The notes under the pieces were generated by a model that saw nothing but the letters and a program-made list of their open reading frames with translations, was not told the DNA's origin and made no database searches. Of a DNA stretch of 64,000 bases, positions 62,773 to 64,000 are shown piece after piece (the first letter of the stretch is position 1; the number at the start of each line of letters is the position of its first letter). The translations under genes and the position numbers were made by a program. Origin of the DNA: Anaerolineaceae bacterium (GTDB taxonomy: Bacteria > Chloroflexota > Anaerolineae > Aggregatilineales > Phototrophicaceae). Where the stretch lies: assembly GCA_002699585.1 (NCBI GenBank), contig PABP01000009.1:355750-419749 (forward strand). The letters run 5' to 3'.

Positions 62773-63546
62773 CTAGGGTGTGATGCCGAACCGATTGAGC
62801 AGTTCTGTGAGGGCTGTATTATACGCCAACGGGTTTTCCTGGGTGACTTCAATCGAGTGCGTGCGTTGGATGGCATCAGCTATGGTGCTTGGCATGGCCT
62901 CCCAATCGACTGACTCGAATTTGAAGTTATTGTGCCGGATCGTAATGATGGATTTGCCTGCATCCAGTGCCCATTGCAGTTCTTGTAGCGTTACATCCGA
63001 TGCCAACGTTTCCTGGCCCAGCAGCAGCACAAAGTAATCCGCACCTTTGACGTTGCGCTCCAGTTCATCACGCCAGTCATCACCGGGCCGCAACTGCATA
63101 TCGACGAAGGGGGCCAGTCCGGCTTGCTCCAGCACTTTGGCGATTAGGAGGGCGAAGGCGCTGCTTTCTGTGCGTTTGTAGCTGATAAATACGCTGGCAT
63201 GGTCGACTTCTTCCAGCAGATCAAAAGCACTCTTGGTGAAGGCATAATACGCCCGGAACCAGTCGCTGCTTTCGACAGTGACGTATTCTTGGCGCAGCAG
63301 CATATCATAGCCGGGGTGCTTGCCTATGCCCCAGCGTGCCTTGACGTACTCGCGCAGGTTTTCGTCATCCGGCAGGGGGCCTTCAGTTTCGCTTTCTTCC
63401 CTGGGGAAGTAGATGCTGATGGTGGTGCCCCATAGATTGTAAGACGCCCCCTCAGCCAATTCCCGGGCGAAGGTCTTGACGCGAGCAATTGGGTTGCTTG
63501 GCAGCGGACGTGCCGCCACCCGCGCCAGGTACTCTTCGATGGTCAT
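62773..63546 (-). CDS. TIR-domain protein
   Basis: 257 residues. The C-terminal half (about 116-230) is a TIR domain: ASVFISYKRTESSAFALLIAKVLEQAGLAPFVD as box 1, RPGDDWRDELERNVKGADYFVLLLGQETL as the middle, and SDVTLQELQWALDAGKSIITI. The glutamate in QEL (E189) aligns with the catalytic Glu of NAD-cleaving TIRs, although the preceding conserved Trp-Cys is absent. About 1-110 has no match I know (TFARELAEGASYNLWG, YVKARWGIGKHPGYDMLL). Its start overlaps the stop of a small membrane protein (ATGA). Immune NADase or a signalling role are both possible. Confidence 0.85.
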   Translation of the reverse strand: MTIEEYLARVAARPLPSNPIARVKTFARELAEGASYNLWGTTISIYFPREESETEGPLPDDENLREYVKARWGIGKHPGYDMLLRQEYVTVESSDWFRAYYAFTKSAFDLLEEVDHASVFISYKRTESSAFALLIAKVLEQAGLAPFVDMQLRPGDDWRDELERNVKGADYFVLLLGQETLASDVTLQELQWALDAGKSIITIRHNNFKFESVDWEAMPSTIADAIQRTHSIEVTQENPLAYNTALTELLNRFGITP

Positions 63547-63839
63547 GCCTCGTCGTCCTCGTCATAGGGCAGGCCCTGACGGGCACGGTTCAGCATGATG
63601 TCGCGTTGGACGCGCCGACCTTCTGTCAATTCAGCGATGCCCCAGGCGATGCTCAGCAAAATCACGCCGCCTGTAAAGGCCATAATCAGCAGAATCCATA
63701 ATTCACCGCGTATGGGATCATCCCCTTGTAACAGGGTCTGGAAAATCTCATAGGTAGAGACGACGGAAATGCCTAAGAAAGCGACGGCTGTGACCAGGCT
63801 TACGGCGATGATGACGTATTTCATGAGGGTGTTGCCCAT
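63543..63839 (-). CDS. Small membrane protein coupled to the TIR gene
   Basis: 98 residues with two membrane helices at about 6-28 (MKYVIIAVSLVTAVAFLGISVV) and 48-70 (LWILLIMAFTGGVILLSIAWGI). The charged cytoplasmic tail is LTEGRRVQRDIMLNRARQGLPYDEDDEA. The gene's last bases overlap the TIR start (ATGA). A promoter is seen upstream on the minus strand. It could anchor the TIR protein at the membrane, which is inference from position only. Confidence 0.72.
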   Translation of the reverse strand: MGNTLMKYVIIAVSLVTAVAFLGISVVSTYEIFQTLLQGDDPIRGELWILLIMAFTGGVILLSIAWGIAELTEGRRVQRDIMLNRARQGLPYDEDDEA

Positions 63840-63880
63840 GCTATTTTATGCTCCCACGCAGGCCAATAGGAATGGCGGTT

Positions 63881-63910
63881 AGTGTATCATGTTTGTCCAG
63901 GTGATGTCAG
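63881..63910 (-). promoter_or_regulatory. Promoter of the membrane protein-TIR operon
   Basis: Read on the minus strand: CTGACA (63905-63910), an 18-nt spacer, and TACACT (63881-63886) with TG at 63888-63889, an extended -10. Confidence 0.55.
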
Positions 63911-63916
63911 CATCGT

Positions 63917-64000
63917 TTAGCTGTCATCCTCCTCGTCGCTATCCGGTTTGATCAAGGCTTCTGCCGGAACGACGATGCCTTCAAAGGCATCAAACGTTAG
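63917..64000 (-). CDS. C-terminal end of an unidentified gene (partial)
   Basis: The minus strand is open from base 64000 to a TAA at 63917-63919, giving 27 residues. The visible end (FEGIVVPAEALIKPD followed by the acidic SDEEDDS) is too short to identify. It lies just upstream of the membrane protein-TIR promoter, which begins 6 bases after its stop. Confidence 0.55.
   Translation of the reverse strand, partial: LTFDAFEGIVVPAEALIKPDSDEEDDS

Overview
This 64 kb window is a gene-dense bacterial chromosome segment of moderate GC content (a little over half by eye). It carries about 58 protein genes on both strands. It has no rRNA, tRNA, CRISPR array, insertion sequence or phage gene that I can see. 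Several features fit a Chloroflexota bacterium, probably an Anaerolineae relative: an archaeal-type prolyl-tRNA synthetase end, two paralogous proteins with four S1 domains each, an hrcA-grpE-dnaK-dnaJ-prmA cluster, a very large multi-GAF histidine kinase with a PDZ domain, small NYN and winged-helix proteins, and GT-C type membrane glycosyltransferases. This placement is inferred from gene content and not from a marker tree.

Layout. 1-10.5 kb: proS end, a double-NYN protein, rpsO-pnp, an AI-2E family permease, a tight three-gene cassette with two methyltransferase-like proteins, and a phosphoribosyltransferase. 10.5-14.7 kb: a translation block with two S1 proteins, rpsU and infA, each with its own promoter-like or terminator-like signals. 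14.8-22.6 kb (minus strand): ubiE-like methyltransferase, Mut7-C RNase, prmA, dnaJ, dnaK, grpE, hrcA. 22.9-33.2 kb: thioredoxin, the 1394-residue sensor kinase, a ribose-phosphate pyrophosphokinase, a VTT membrane protein and secA. 33.5-39.9 kb: a winged-helix protein, two small membrane proteins, adenosine deaminase, an MBL hydrolase, mutM, a probable structured RNA and an MFS transporter. 40.1-48.7 kb: dnaE, pfkA, ybaK, aldose epimerase, SDR, PH-domain and DUF4177-like proteins. 48.9-58.5 kb: a secreted SH3 protein, a membrane coiled-coil protein, a CHAD protein and three GT-C glycosyltransferases. 58.6-64 kb (minus strand): an acyl-CoA carboxylase operon (carboxyltransferase, biotin carboxylase, biotin carrier), then a TIR-domain protein overlapping a small membrane protein, and the tail of one more gene.

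How the genes work together. Most are core functions: translation and RNA turnover (S15, S21, IF-1, S1 proteins, PNPase), protein folding and export (HrcA, GrpE, DnaK, DnaJ, SecA, Trx), replication and repair (DnaE, MutM) and central metabolism (PfkA, Prs, acyl-CoA carboxylase). The least explained parts are regulatory. They include an 11-bp periodic Pho-box-like array in front of the polyphosphate-linked CHAD gene, a roughly 170-nt orphan transcription unit with a potential pseudoknot before the MFS gene, a strong hairpin between dnaK and dnaJ, structured leaders before both S1 genes and pnp, and a TIR/membrane-protein pair.
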